Shown: positions 53,179 through 60,904 of the stretch, one piece after another
Numbering within the stretch: the first letter of the stretch is position 1
Layout: each line of letters opens with the position of its first letter
Source: Mycolicibacterium malmesburyense
GTDB lineage: Bacteria; Actinomycetota; Actinomycetes; Mycobacteriales; Mycobacteriaceae
DNA: 64,000 nt
NCBI RefSeq assembly: GCF_001050015.1
Contig: NZ_CVTB01000269.1
Span: forward strand, 62,001-126,000
Direction: 5' to 3'
Notes under the pieces: model-generated
Seen by the model: the letters and a program-made list of their open reading frames with translations, nothing else
What the model was told of the DNA's origin: nothing
The model's database searches: none
Program-made: the position numbers and the translations under genes

Positions 53179-54102
53179 ATGCACGACACGCCGACCGCGC
53201 CTGCGCGCGCGCAATCCGAGCCCGCTATTCAAATCGATGGCCTGACAAAGCGTTTCGGGTCGGTGGTCGCGGTGAGCGATCTCGACCTCACGGTGCGCAG
53301 GGGTGAGGTTTTCGGCTTCCTCGGCCCCAATGGCGCGGGCAAGTCGACGACCATCCGCATGATGCTCGGCCTCATCCGACCCGACGCGGGACAGATCGAG
53401 GTGCTCGGCATCGACGCCGCTGACGTGCGTCGGGCCCACCGACACCTCGGCTACGTGCCCGCTGACGTGAGCCTGTGGCCCTCCATGACGGGAGCGGAGA
53501 TCCTCGAATTGGTCGGCAACGTCGGACCAGCGGTCGACCACGCGTACCGAGCGGAATTGGTCGAGCGGTTCGTCCTGGACCTCGACCGGCCGGCCAAGAC
53601 CTATTCCACGGGTAACCGGCAGAAAGTGGCGATCGTCGCCGCTTTCGCCACCCATGCACCGTTGCTGATCCTCGACGAACCGACCAGCGGCCTGGATCCA
53701 TTGATGGAGCTCGAGTTTCGGCGCTGCATCGGCGAGGCGGGACAGCGCGGGCAGACGGTGTTCCTGAGCTCCCACCAACTCGCCGAAGTAGAAGCGGTGT
53801 GCGACCGGGTCGCGATCCTGCGTTGCGGCGCGCTCGTCGAGATCGACACGATCGCCGACCTCCGTCGACTGCGTCGAACCGTGGTGGAAGTGTCCTACGG
53901 CGACGCCGGACCGCGGCTCGCTGATGTGCCGGGTGTCACCGATATCGAGCTTCTCGGCGAGCACCGGCTGCGGTTCCACATGGCCGGCTCACCGACTTCC
54001 GCACTTCGCGCCCTGGCTGCTGCCGATATCACCAGCGTGACGATGCGTGAGCCGAATCTCGAGGAGATCTTCCTCGACTACTACGGCGAGCTACCGCGAT
54101 GA
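53179..54102 (+). CDS. ABC exporter ATP-binding protein (system 1)
   Basis: The 307-residue ATPase has Walker A GPNGAGKSTT, a Q-loop region, a degenerate signature YSTGNRQKVAI (in place of LSGGQ), Walker B LLILDEPTSGLDP and the H-loop SSHQLAEVEAV, then a DUF4162-like C-terminal tail. This is the drug- and antibiotic-export type of ABC-2 system. AAGGA lies 6 bases before the ATG. It overlaps the permease gene by 4 bp. Confidence 0.92.
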   Translation: MHDTPTAPARAQSEPAIQIDGLTKRFGSVVAVSDLDLTVRRGEVFGFLGPNGAGKSTTIRMMLGLIRPDAGQIEVLGIDAADVRRAHRHLGYVPADVSLWPSMTGAEILELVGNVGPAVDHAYRAELVERFVLDLDRPAKTYSTGNRQKVAIVAAFATHAPLLILDEPTSGLDPLMELEFRRCIGEAGQRGQTVFLSSHQLAEVEAVCDRVAILRCGALVEIDTIADLRRLRRTVVEVSYGDAGPRLADVPGVTDIELLGEHRLRFHMAGSPTSALRALAAADITSVTMREPNLEEIFLDYYGELPR

Positions 54103-55730
54103 CCTCCGCGACGATCATCGCAGGGCACGCGGCTCCCGCGCGGCGTTCGCCGAGGGCAGCGGCCATCAGGCTCGCCGTCCGACAGGTGCGTCGCGGCACC
54201 CTGGTTGTGTTCGCCGTGTGCGCGGCGATGTCCTTTCTCGTTGCCGCACAATACAAGTCGACCTTCCAGGCCGAGATGAGCCCGGAGGCCCTGCGTGCTC
54301 TGGCCGAAAACCCGGCCATTCGGGTGCTGTTCGGCACGCCGATGGCGTTGGACGATGCCGGCGGGTTCACCGTCTGGCGCATGGGCACGCCTCTGCTGGT
54401 AGTGGCCGGCGTTTGGATCATGCTCACGGCTGTGCGCATCACCCGTGGCGACGAAGACGCCGGCCGCTCAGAACTGCTGCTCTCCGGCGCGCTACGGACA
54501 TCCGACGTCCTGCGGAGTTGCCTTGTCACTCTCGCCGGCAGCGCGTTGATGATCGCCGTAGGCGTCTGGGCGGCGATGCTGGCCGCAGGCACCTCCCTCG
54601 CCGGTACCACTCTCTACGCGGCCGGATTCCTGGGGGTGACCGCCACATTCGCCACGATCGGGTTCGTGGCCGGTCAGCTGATGCCCACCAGGCCGATGGC
54701 GGTCGGCAGCGCAGTAGCCGTACTCGGCGCGGCTCTCTTGATGCGGATGGTCGCGGATGCGTCCGCGGCGCTGGCCGGGCTGGCCTGGATCACGCCGTTC
54801 GGTCTCATCGCCCGACTAGCCCCGTTCGCCGACAACAGAATCACTCCGCTCGCCGTGCTGGCCTGCTACCCCGTCGGACTCGGCGCGATCGCGATCCGCA
54901 TGGCCCGGAACCGGGACGTCGGACACGGTCTGGTCGCGGTGTCGACGAGTCGACCGCCCCGCACGAGCTTGCTCGGCTCGGTGGGCGGATTCGCGGTGCG
55001 CCGCTCCCTGCGGTCGACAACCGGCTGGGCACTCGCGATCGCGGTGTACTTCCTCGTCATCGGGGCCACGATCGCTTCGATTCTCGAATTCTTCGACGCG
55101 AACCCGCGGTTCGCGGAGTTGGCCGCTGCGGCGGGTTTCGCCGGTCTGAGCTCGGCCGAAGGGCTCGCCGCTGCGCTGTTCGGCCTGGCGTCGATCGCGA
55201 CGGGGATGTACGCGGCCACCAGGCTCGCCGCGTTCGTAAGCGACGAGCAGGCGCGGCGCTCGACGATGCTGATCGCTGCGCCTGTGTCTCGGGTCGGTCT
55301 ACTGGGCGCGGAGATCACGGTGATTGCCGTGGGCGTTGTTGTCCTGCACGTCGCCGCGGCGGCCGGTATCACGATCGGTGCCGCGGTGACCGGTGCACCT
55401 CTGATCGTCTCCGATGCTCTGGCGGGGGCGTTGAACACCGCGCCGATCGCCGCGCTGGCGCTGGGTGCTGCGGTTCTTGCGACTGGGTGGTCACCGTCGG
55501 CCGTCGCCGCTGTCGGCGCCGTTCCGGTGGCCGGCGGTTTCCTGCTCAATGTCGTCGCCGACAATCTCCAGGCACCGAGCTGGGTGCGGAGCATGTCGCC
55601 GTTCGTGCACGTGCACCCGGTGCCCCTGGCGACGCCCGACTGGACGGCGCTGGGGGTTCTGCTGGCGGTCGCCGCACTCCTTGTCGCGGCGGGGATGACT
55701 CGGTACCGGCGTCGAGATCTGATGTCCTGA
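54099..55730 (+). CDS. ABC exporter permease with two homologous halves (tetronasin type)
   Basis: The 543-residue membrane protein has about 12 transmembrane segments in two similar halves: each begins with a basic amphipathic stretch (RLAVRQVRRGTLVVFAV; FAVRRSLRSTTGWALAIAV) and contains a cytoplasmic turn with RSELLLSGALRTSDVL or ARRSTMLIAAPVSRVGLL. The arrangement fits the TnrB3-like tetronasin export permeases. It acts with the ATPase encoded just upstream; the substrate is probably a lipophilic compound, but that is inference. Confidence 0.85.
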   Translation: MTSATIIAGHAAPARRSPRAAAIRLAVRQVRRGTLVVFAVCAAMSFLVAAQYKSTFQAEMSPEALRALAENPAIRVLFGTPMALDDAGGFTVWRMGTPLLVVAGVWIMLTAVRITRGDEDAGRSELLLSGALRTSDVLRSCLVTLAGSALMIAVGVWAAMLAAGTSLAGTTLYAAGFLGVTATFATIGFVAGQLMPTRPMAVGSAVAVLGAALLMRMVADASAALAGLAWITPFGLIARLAPFADNRITPLAVLACYPVGLGAIAIRMARNRDVGHGLVAVSTSRPPRTSLLGSVGGFAVRRSLRSTTGWALAIAVYFLVIGATIASILEFFDANPRFAELAAAAGFAGLSSAEGLAAALFGLASIATGMYAATRLAAFVSDEQARRSTMLIAAPVSRVGLLGAEITVIAVGVVVLHVAAAAGITIGAAVTGAPLIVSDALAGALNTAPIAALALGAAVLATGWSPSAVAAVGAVPVAGGFLLNVVADNLQAPSWVRSMSPFVHVHPVPLATPDWTALGVLLAVAALLVAAGMTRYRRRDLMS

Positions 55731-55764
55731 CTGAGCGTTGCGCGGTCCGACGCCGACGGGGTCG

Positions 55765-56517
55765 CTAGGTGTTCTTCGCGACGAAGCGTTTGAACAGTAA
55801 CCACGCAATTGCGATGTTGTAGACGACGCCGCCGACGAGGTACGGCCACAAGGCCGACCCGTCGCTGACCGACCAGAAGGCCTTGGCCGCCCAGAACGGC
55901 GGCAGCACGCCGAACGCAAGCGCCCACGCCGAGTCGATGAACCAGGGCAGGCATGGCAGCCCGGCGATCAGCATTCCGAGCGCGCGGAGCATGGCGATGC
56001 CCTGGATCTTGTTGCCCGCCAACGCGAGGATCAACAGCGTCGTGACGATCGCGGACAACCCGGCCAAAAGTCCGATCGGCACCAGTGCGGGCAGGAGTCC
56101 GGGTTCGAGCAGGCCGCTGAAGTACAGCGTCGCCACGACGTAGATCGTCGTCACCAACAACACCGTCGCCGCACGGTAGCCGAAGAACGTCGACAACGGC
56201 ACCGGGGTCACGCGGAGCGCGACCAGGGTCCCGGCGTCGACCTCGTCGAGTATCAGGAACGCGGCCAGTCCACCGGCCACGATCACGCTCGTCAGCAGGA
56301 GGAACCCGGTCAACACCAACGGGTAGTACGGCACGAGGTCGAATCCGTAGCGCTCGGCGAGCAATTCGGTGAACATCGGGGTGAGGACGGCGACTCCTGT
56401 CGTCCAGATCACCGGCGCGACCACGACCATCACCAACAGCGGGTCGCGGTATGTGCCGCGAATATCGTTGCGCGCGAACGCCGCAAGCGCGCGCCTCGAG
56501 GCGGATAGCGTGGTCAC
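55765..56517 (-). CDS. ABC transporter permease (system 2, Rv2686c-like)
   Basis: The 250-residue ABC-2 permease has six transmembrane segments and the fluoroquinolone-type membrane features RNDIRGTYRDPLLVMVVVAPV and VDAGTLVALRVTPVPLSTFFGY. GTG 56517 overlaps the stop of the second permease gene (GTGA). In M. tuberculosis, Rv2686c-Rv2687c-Rv2688c has been reported to export fluoroquinolones. The longer frame to 56712 is a shadow. Confidence 0.9.
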   Translation of the reverse strand: MTTLSASRRALAAFARNDIRGTYRDPLLVMVVVAPVIWTTGVAVLTPMFTELLAERYGFDLVPYYPLVLTGFLLLTSVIVAGGLAAFLILDEVDAGTLVALRVTPVPLSTFFGYRAATVLLVTTIYVVATLYFSGLLEPGLLPALVPIGLLAGLSAIVTTLLILALAGNKIQGIAMLRALGMLIAGLPCLPWFIDSAWALAFGVLPPFWAAKAFWSVSDGSALWPYLVGGVVYNIAIAWLLFKRFVAKNT

Positions 56518-57227
56518 GTTCCCCCCGATCTGGCGACGACATACCTGCCGAAGAAAGCTTTCGCGGTCGCACCCATCACCGCTATGGAAAGGAGCGGGTA
56601 CGTCACGGCGTACGTCGCCTGCCACGGCGTGAGGCTCGCCTGCCCGAAAGCCTCTCCGAGTAACAGCAGCGGTCCGACGGTCGGGATCGCGTAAAGCACA
56701 GGGTTCGCCCACACTCCGGAGAGGACCAGCACCGGCAGACCGGTCATCACGGCAAGCGGGACGGTGGCGAACATCACCCAGTCGCTGACCGAGGCGAACG
56801 GTAGGCAGGTGATGAATCCGACCAGCAGCATCAGCACGGTCCCCAACAACACCCCGACGACCATGGGGATCGGACGGTGGTCGCGTCCGTGCGCCACCGA
56901 GACCACCACCACCGCCACGCCCAGCGAAACAGCGCCCAGCAGAATTACTTTCGGCGTCAGATACTCCCAGAACCGCAGCGGCGTGGAGATCACCGCTCCC
57001 AGCGTCCGCTCCTGCTTCTCGAAGAACACCGAACCACCGATGAAGAAGAACCCGATGATCGCGATGTCACCCAGCAGGATGTAGGGCTCGAACACCGGTC
57101 GCAGCTCGTGCGGCATCGGCAGCAGGATCGCCAGCCAGATGAGACCGCTGAACACCGCCGCGTGCAGGAACTTCTGCCGGACCTGCAGCGTCAGTTCCAA
57201 CCGGAGCGCGCTCGCCAAGCGAGTCAC
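56514..57227 (-). CDS. ABC transporter permease (system 2, Rv2687c-like)
   Basis: The 237-residue protein has six transmembrane segments and an ABC-2 pattern: RLELTLQVRQKFLHAAVFSGLIW at the N-terminus and FFEKQERTLGAVISTPLRFWEYL in the first cytoplasmic loop. Its GTG overlaps the stop of the ATPase gene by 4 bp. It should pair with the 250-residue permease to form the channel. Confidence 0.9.
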   Translation of the reverse strand: MTRLASALRLELTLQVRQKFLHAAVFSGLIWLAILLPMPHELRPVFEPYILLGDIAIIGFFFIGGSVFFEKQERTLGAVISTPLRFWEYLTPKVILLGAVSLGVAVVVVSVAHGRDHRPIPMVVGVLLGTVLMLLVGFITCLPFASVSDWVMFATVPLAVMTGLPVLVLSGVWANPVLYAIPTVGPLLLLGEAFGQASLTPWQATYAVTYPLLSIAVMGATAKAFFGRYVVARSGGT

Positions 57228-58129
57228 GTCAGCCGCCTGCCGGTGGCCTCGACGAACACATCGTCGAGCGACGCCTCCAGGCTGTGAATGGTCTCGACGT
57301 GATGATCGCGCAGCACGGCCCGGAACCCCGGATCGTCGGTCAGACCGTCCATTTCGAACTCGGCCGCCTCGAGCGTCCCGCCCGCTCCCCGATATTCCAC
57401 ACGCACCCGGCGCCGGCTACGAGCGATCTTCAGCTCGGCGGGGGTGTCCATCGCCACGATTCGACCGTCCACCACGAAGGCCACTCGGTCACAGAGTTCA
57501 TCGGCCACGCGCATGTCGTGGGTGGTGAGAAAGACCGTGCGGCCGCGTGCCTTCATGTCGAGCACGATGTCTTTGACTTTGCGTGCGTTGACGGGGTCGA
57601 GACCGGACGTGGGCTCGTCGAGGAACAGCAACTCCGGATCGTTGAGCAGGGCCCGGGCGAACGTCAGCCGCATCTGCATACCCTTGGAGTAATTGCCGAC
57701 TCGCACGCCCGCGTCAGCGGCCAACCCGACGGCATCGAGCAGTTCCATCGGGTCGCGCGTGACGCCTCCGTACAGAGATGCGAAGAAGCGCAGATTCTCC
57801 AGCCCATTGAGCTTTTGGTAATGGTTCGGAAGCTCGAACGACACCCCGATGCGCTCGTAATAGTCCCGCCCCCAGGCAGCGGGTTCCCTCCCCCACACGG
57901 TCATCTCGCCGCCGTGGCCGCGCAGCAATCCGATGAGCAGCTTCTGCGTGGTGGACTTGCCGGCACCGCTCGGACCGAGGAAGCCGAGGATCTCACCGCG
58001 GCCGACGCTGAAGTCCATCTCCCACACCGCTGGACTCGCGGCACGTGGATAGGTGAACGTCAGTGCGCGTACGCGGATCACCTCGGCGACAGCCGACGGG
58101 CGCGCATCTTCTGACGCGACGGTTTGCAT
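57224..58129 (-). CDS. ABC transporter ATP-binding protein (system 2, Rv2688c-like)
   Basis: The 301-residue ATPase shows Walker A GPSGAGKSTT, signature VGNYSKGMQMRLTFARALL, Walker B LLFLDEPTSGLDPVN and H-loop TTHDMRVADEL, with a C-terminal domain of about 70 residues. It heads the three-gene operon, whose promoter is overlapped by the palindromes at 58196-58220 and whose leader begins with the 17-bp element. Confidence 0.93.
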   Translation of the reverse strand: MQTVASEDARPSAVAEVIRVRALTFTYPRAASPAVWEMDFSVGRGEILGFLGPSGAGKSTTQKLLIGLLRGHGGEMTVWGREPAAWGRDYYERIGVSFELPNHYQKLNGLENLRFFASLYGGVTRDPMELLDAVGLAADAGVRVGNYSKGMQMRLTFARALLNDPELLFLDEPTSGLDPVNARKVKDIVLDMKARGRTVFLTTHDMRVADELCDRVAFVVDGRIVAMDTPAELKIARSRRRVRVEYRGAGGTLEAAEFEMDGLTDDPGFRAVLRDHHVETIHSLEASLDDVFVEATGRRLT

Positions 58130-58161
58130 TGGACGCCTTCCAGATAGCCCGATATCGGTCT

Positions 58162-58178
58162 CCGACCAGACTTCCCGG
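58162..58178 (-). promoter_or_regulatory. 17-bp leader element, copy 3 (ABC exporter 2)
   Basis: On the minus strand it reads CCGGGAAGTCTGGTCGG, identical to copy 1. It lies 13 bases after a strong -10 box TATAGT (58197-58192) and 32 bases before the ATPase ATG at 58129. Placement mirrors the other two copies. Confidence 0.7.
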
Positions 58179-58195
58179 AACGCCGAGCAACACTA

Positions 58196-58220
58196 TACTG
58201 AGATTTCAGTAATTACTGAA
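58196..58220. promoter_or_regulatory. Overlapping palindromes between divergent exporter and regulator genes
   Basis: TTCAGTAATTACTGAA (58205-58220) is a perfect 16-bp palindrome. TACTGA-N4-TCAGTA (58196-58211) is a second one sharing the centre half-site. Together they give three TACTGA/TCAGTA half-sites. They overlap the -10 and upstream region of the exporter promoter and lie 20 bp before the regulator start, as expected for a MarR/GbsR-type operator. Confidence 0.65.
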
Positions 58221-58239
58221 GACTCTGATCGGAGGTTCC

Positions 58240-58713
58240 TTGGCAGGCAAGGTCGACCCGCGTGTCGCCGCCGAAGAATTGGCGCTCGTCCTGTCCACCC
58301 ACGGGATGCAGCGCATGACCGCGCGGGTCCTCACGGCGCTCGTCTTTTCCGAACAATCGACGATGACCATGGGCGACCTCGCCGAACAGCTTCAGGCGAG
58401 TTCGGGTGGTATATCCGGTGCGCTCAAGATGCTCGCCTCCGTCGGGGTCGTGGAGCGGGTGCCCGCGCCGGGCAGTCGGCGTGACCACTACCGTCTACGG
58501 GACGATGCCTGGGCGGTGCAGTACACGAAGGACAATGAAGCGCTGTCCGGTGTCATCGCCGCGGCCGAGGCGGGTATCGCCGCCACCGACGACGGCACCC
58601 TGGCACGGCAGCGCATAACGCAGATGCGCGACTTCTACCTGTTCCTGATGAACGAGATTCCGGCGCTTCTGGACCGCTGGCGCGCCCGGTCGCACGGCGG
58701 GGCGTCGGCATGA
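58240..58713 (+). CDS. GbsR/MarR-family transcriptional regulator
   Basis: The 157-residue protein has a winged-helix domain: QRMTARVLTALVFSEQSTMTMGDLAEQLQASSGGISGALKML, then VVERVPAPGSRRDHYRL as the wing, and a C-terminal helical dimerisation region ending in the DRWRAR stretch. The start is a TTG with GGAGG 4 bases before it. It is divergent from ABC exporter 2 and overlaps the SRPBCC gene by 4 bp; it probably controls both. Confidence 0.88.
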   Translation: MAGKVDPRVAAEELALVLSTHGMQRMTARVLTALVFSEQSTMTMGDLAEQLQASSGGISGALKMLASVGVVERVPAPGSRRDHYRLRDDAWAVQYTKDNEALSGVIAAAEAGIAATDDGTLARQRITQMRDFYLFLMNEIPALLDRWRARSHGGASA

Positions 58714-59171
58714 TCGTCGAACGCCAGAGCATCATCGAGGCGCCCGCCGAGCGGGTGTGGGAGCGCATCGTCACGCCCGAGGGCATCAACGACGAACTGC
58801 GGCCGTGGATGACGATGTCGATGCCGCGCGGTCGCAAGGATCTGACCGTCGAGACGATCCCCGTCGGCGAACCCGTCGGCCGCTGCTGGATGCGACTGTT
58901 CGGGGTGCTGCCGTTCGACTACGACCATCTGATGATCGCCGAATTGTGGCCCGGCCGTGGGTTTCACGAGGAGTCGACGATGTTGAGCATGCGGTTGTGG
59001 CGGCATGAACGCACGCTCGAACCCGCGGGTGACTCTCGAACCGTGGTGCATGACCGGCTCACCTTCGAACTGCGCGCGCCACTGCGAGTGCTCACGCCCG
59101 TCATCGCCGCCGGGATCGGGGCGCTGTTCGGACACCGGCAGCGTCGGCTCGCCCGGCATTTCGACCGCTGA
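58710..59171 (+). CDS. SRPBCC family protein
   Basis: The 153-residue protein shows MIVERQSIIEAPAERVWERIVTPEGIN at the N-terminus, the standard START/Bet v1-like entry, then beta strands (TVETIPVGEPVGRCWMRL) and a long C-terminal helix (VLTPVIAAGIGALFGHRQRRLARHF). It is coupled to the GbsR/MarR-type regulator by a 4-bp overlap, so it may bind the same hydrophobic ligand that the exporter handles. The ligand is unknown. Confidence 0.82.
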   Translation: MIVERQSIIEAPAERVWERIVTPEGINDELRPWMTMSMPRGRKDLTVETIPVGEPVGRCWMRLFGVLPFDYDHLMIAELWPGRGFHEESTMLSMRLWRHERTLEPAGDSRTVVHDRLTFELRAPLRVLTPVIAAGIGALFGHRQRRLARHFDR

Positions 59172-59173
59172 CG

Positions 59174-59653
59174 TCAGATCGCGATGCGGCGCGGTCGATC
59201 GGATCCGGGCCAGACGTAGTCGAGGTCGTCGGGCACGTCGGGAAAGAACCGGCGATAGTGTTCGGGATCCTTGCGCAGCAGCACGGACTGATGGCTGCGG
59301 TGGAAGGCCGGATCGCCCAACCACGGCGGCACCTCGCCCGCGTCGGTCAACTCGGGTTGGGTGCGGGGGTTGCCGATGCCGGTCGTGCGGGTGAGGTCGG
59401 TGACCATCGTGGTCGCGCACGTGTCGGCATGCCCCAGCCGGCACCACGCGGCGCAGACGTCGAGCCCGTAACGGACCAGCGCTTCTTCATAGCCCGCCCA
59501 CATCGCCGCTGCGGGATGATGACGCCAGCCGTAGCCCGGCACGGTCAGCGCGCGAACGACCTGAATCGCCTCGACCCGCTGCTTGCCGAGCCGCTTCGTG
59601 TCCAGGACGCGGGCGGTGTCGTCGAAGCCCGGACACGGTAGGAACGTCTGCAT
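59174..59653 (-). CDS. MSMEG_6728/Pyr_excise-like protein
   Basis: The 159-residue protein starts MQTFLPCPGFDDTARVLDTKRLGKQRVEA, the hallmark of the family related to pyrimidine dimer DNA glycosylase (endonuclease V of phage T4), with HPAAAMWAGYEEALVRYGL and the C-terminal SHQSVLLRKDPEHYRRFFP. The function in mycobacteria is not established; a DNA repair role is inferred from the fold. It lies 18 bp downstream of the TrmA-type gene on the same strand. Confidence 0.8.
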   Translation of the reverse strand: MQTFLPCPGFDDTARVLDTKRLGKQRVEAIQVVRALTVPGYGWRHHPAAAMWAGYEEALVRYGLDVCAAWCRLGHADTCATTMVTDLTRTTGIGNPRTQPELTDAGEVPPWLGDPAFHRSHQSVLLRKDPEHYRRFFPDVPDDLDYVWPGSDRPRRIAI

Positions 59654-59671
59654 CCCCGTCGGGATACCCGT

Positions 59672-60904
59672 TTACCGGGTCAATACCGCCACGCACTCGA
59701 CGTGGTGCGTCAGCGGGAACGAATCGAAGACCCGCAACTCCTCCACCGTGTAGCCGTGCCCGCGGTACAGACCGATGTCGCGGGCGAATGACGCTGCCTC
59801 GCAGCCGATGTGGATGATGCGCGGCACCTCGGCCGCCGCGAGTAGATCGATCACCTCCCGCCCGGCACCCGTGCGCGGTGGATCGAGCACCGCCACGTCG
59901 GCCCGATCGTGCTGGGCCGCGACCGCCCGGCGCACCGAATCGGTGATCACCGACACCCATCCCATGTCGCCCAATGCGGCCCGCGCCGCCCGCGACGACC
60001 CCCGCGAGGTGTCCACCGTGACGACGTTCCCGGTCTCTCCGACCGCTTCGGCGAGCACCGCCGCGAACACCCCGGCCCCGCCGTAGAGGTCCCACGCCGT
60101 CATCCCGGGACCCAGTTGCGCCCAGCCGGCCACCAACTCGCTGTAGAGCCGCGCCGCGTCGCGATGCGACTGCCAGAACGCGGTCACCGGCACCCGCCAC
60201 GTCCGGCCGGCCACCCGCTGGACGGCCTCGTAGTCGCCCTCGACCACCCGGGTGGCACCCTTGCCCCTGCCACGGGCTCGCGGACCGGACTGCACGACGT
60301 GCCGTGTGCCCTCGTCGTCGACGGCGACGTGCACCTGCGAGCCCGGCGGCCACGCCCGCTCGGCCAGCCCGTCGATCATGCCGTCCGGCAACTGCGCGCA
60401 GTTGAGGTCCGTCACCAGCTCCGCGCTGTGGAAGCGGTGAAACCCCGGCCGTCCGGAATCGGTGGTGTCCAGCCGGATTCGCGTGCGCCATCCGGTCGCG
60501 GCACCGTCGCCAACCGGCTCGGCCGTGGCGTCGGATTCGTCGCGCCAGTGGTATCCGCCCAGCCGCGCCAACTGGTTGGCGACCACGGCGCCCTTGAGCC
60601 CTTGGACCGCCGCCGGATCGGCGAACGCCATATCGCAGCAGCCGGCGCCGTCCGCGCCCGCGATCGGGCACAGCGACTCGATGCGGTCCGCCGACGGTTT
60701 GACGACGTCGATCGTGTCGGCGTGCAGGTACTTTCCGCGGTCGGCGACCACACGCACCCTGACCCGCTCGCCGGGCAGCGCGTAGCGCACGAACACAACG
60801 CGGCCGTCGTCGCGGGCCACACAGCTGCCGCCGTTGGCGGGCGGACCGGCGGTCACGGTGAGCTCGACCGGCGGCCCTGACGACCCGCTCCCCTTGCCGG
60901 TCAA
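59672..60904 (-). CDS. TrmA/RumA-type RNA (uracil-5-)-methyltransferase (Rv2689c-like)
   Basis: The 410-residue protein has an N-terminal TRAM domain (GGSCVARDDGRVVFVRYALPGERV), a cysteine cluster typical of an iron-sulphur site (SLCPIAGADGAGCCDM), the SAM-binding DLYGGAGVFA, LDPPRTGAG and the catalytic Cys in IIHIGCEAASFARDI. It methylates uridine at C5 in rRNA or tRNA. The start is a TTG overlapping the APC permease stop (TTGA); no ATG or GTG fits better. Confidence 0.88.
   Translation of the reverse strand: MTGKGSGSSGPPVELTVTAGPPANGGSCVARDDGRVVFVRYALPGERVRVRVVADRGKYLHADTIDVVKPSADRIESLCPIAGADGAGCCDMAFADPAAVQGLKGAVVANQLARLGGYHWRDESDATAEPVGDGAATGWRTRIRLDTTDSGRPGFHRFHSAELVTDLNCAQLPDGMIDGLAERAWPPGSQVHVAVDDEGTRHVVQSGPRARGRGKGATRVVEGDYEAVQRVAGRTWRVPVTAFWQSHRDAARLYSELVAGWAQLGPGMTAWDLYGGAGVFAAVLAEAVGETGNVVTVDTSRGSSRAARAALGDMGWVSVITDSVRRAVAAQHDRADVAVLDPPRTGAGREVIDLLAAAEVPRIIHIGCEAASFARDIGLYRGHGYTVEELRVFDSFPLTHHVECVAVLTR

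Noticed and set aside
53015..58178. Cobalamin riboswitch as the identity of the 17-bp leader element
   Set aside because: GCCGGGAAGYCTGGT resembles the 5' conserved segment of actinobacterial B12 riboswitches, but the leaders are only about 50 bases long and lack the core and B12 box.
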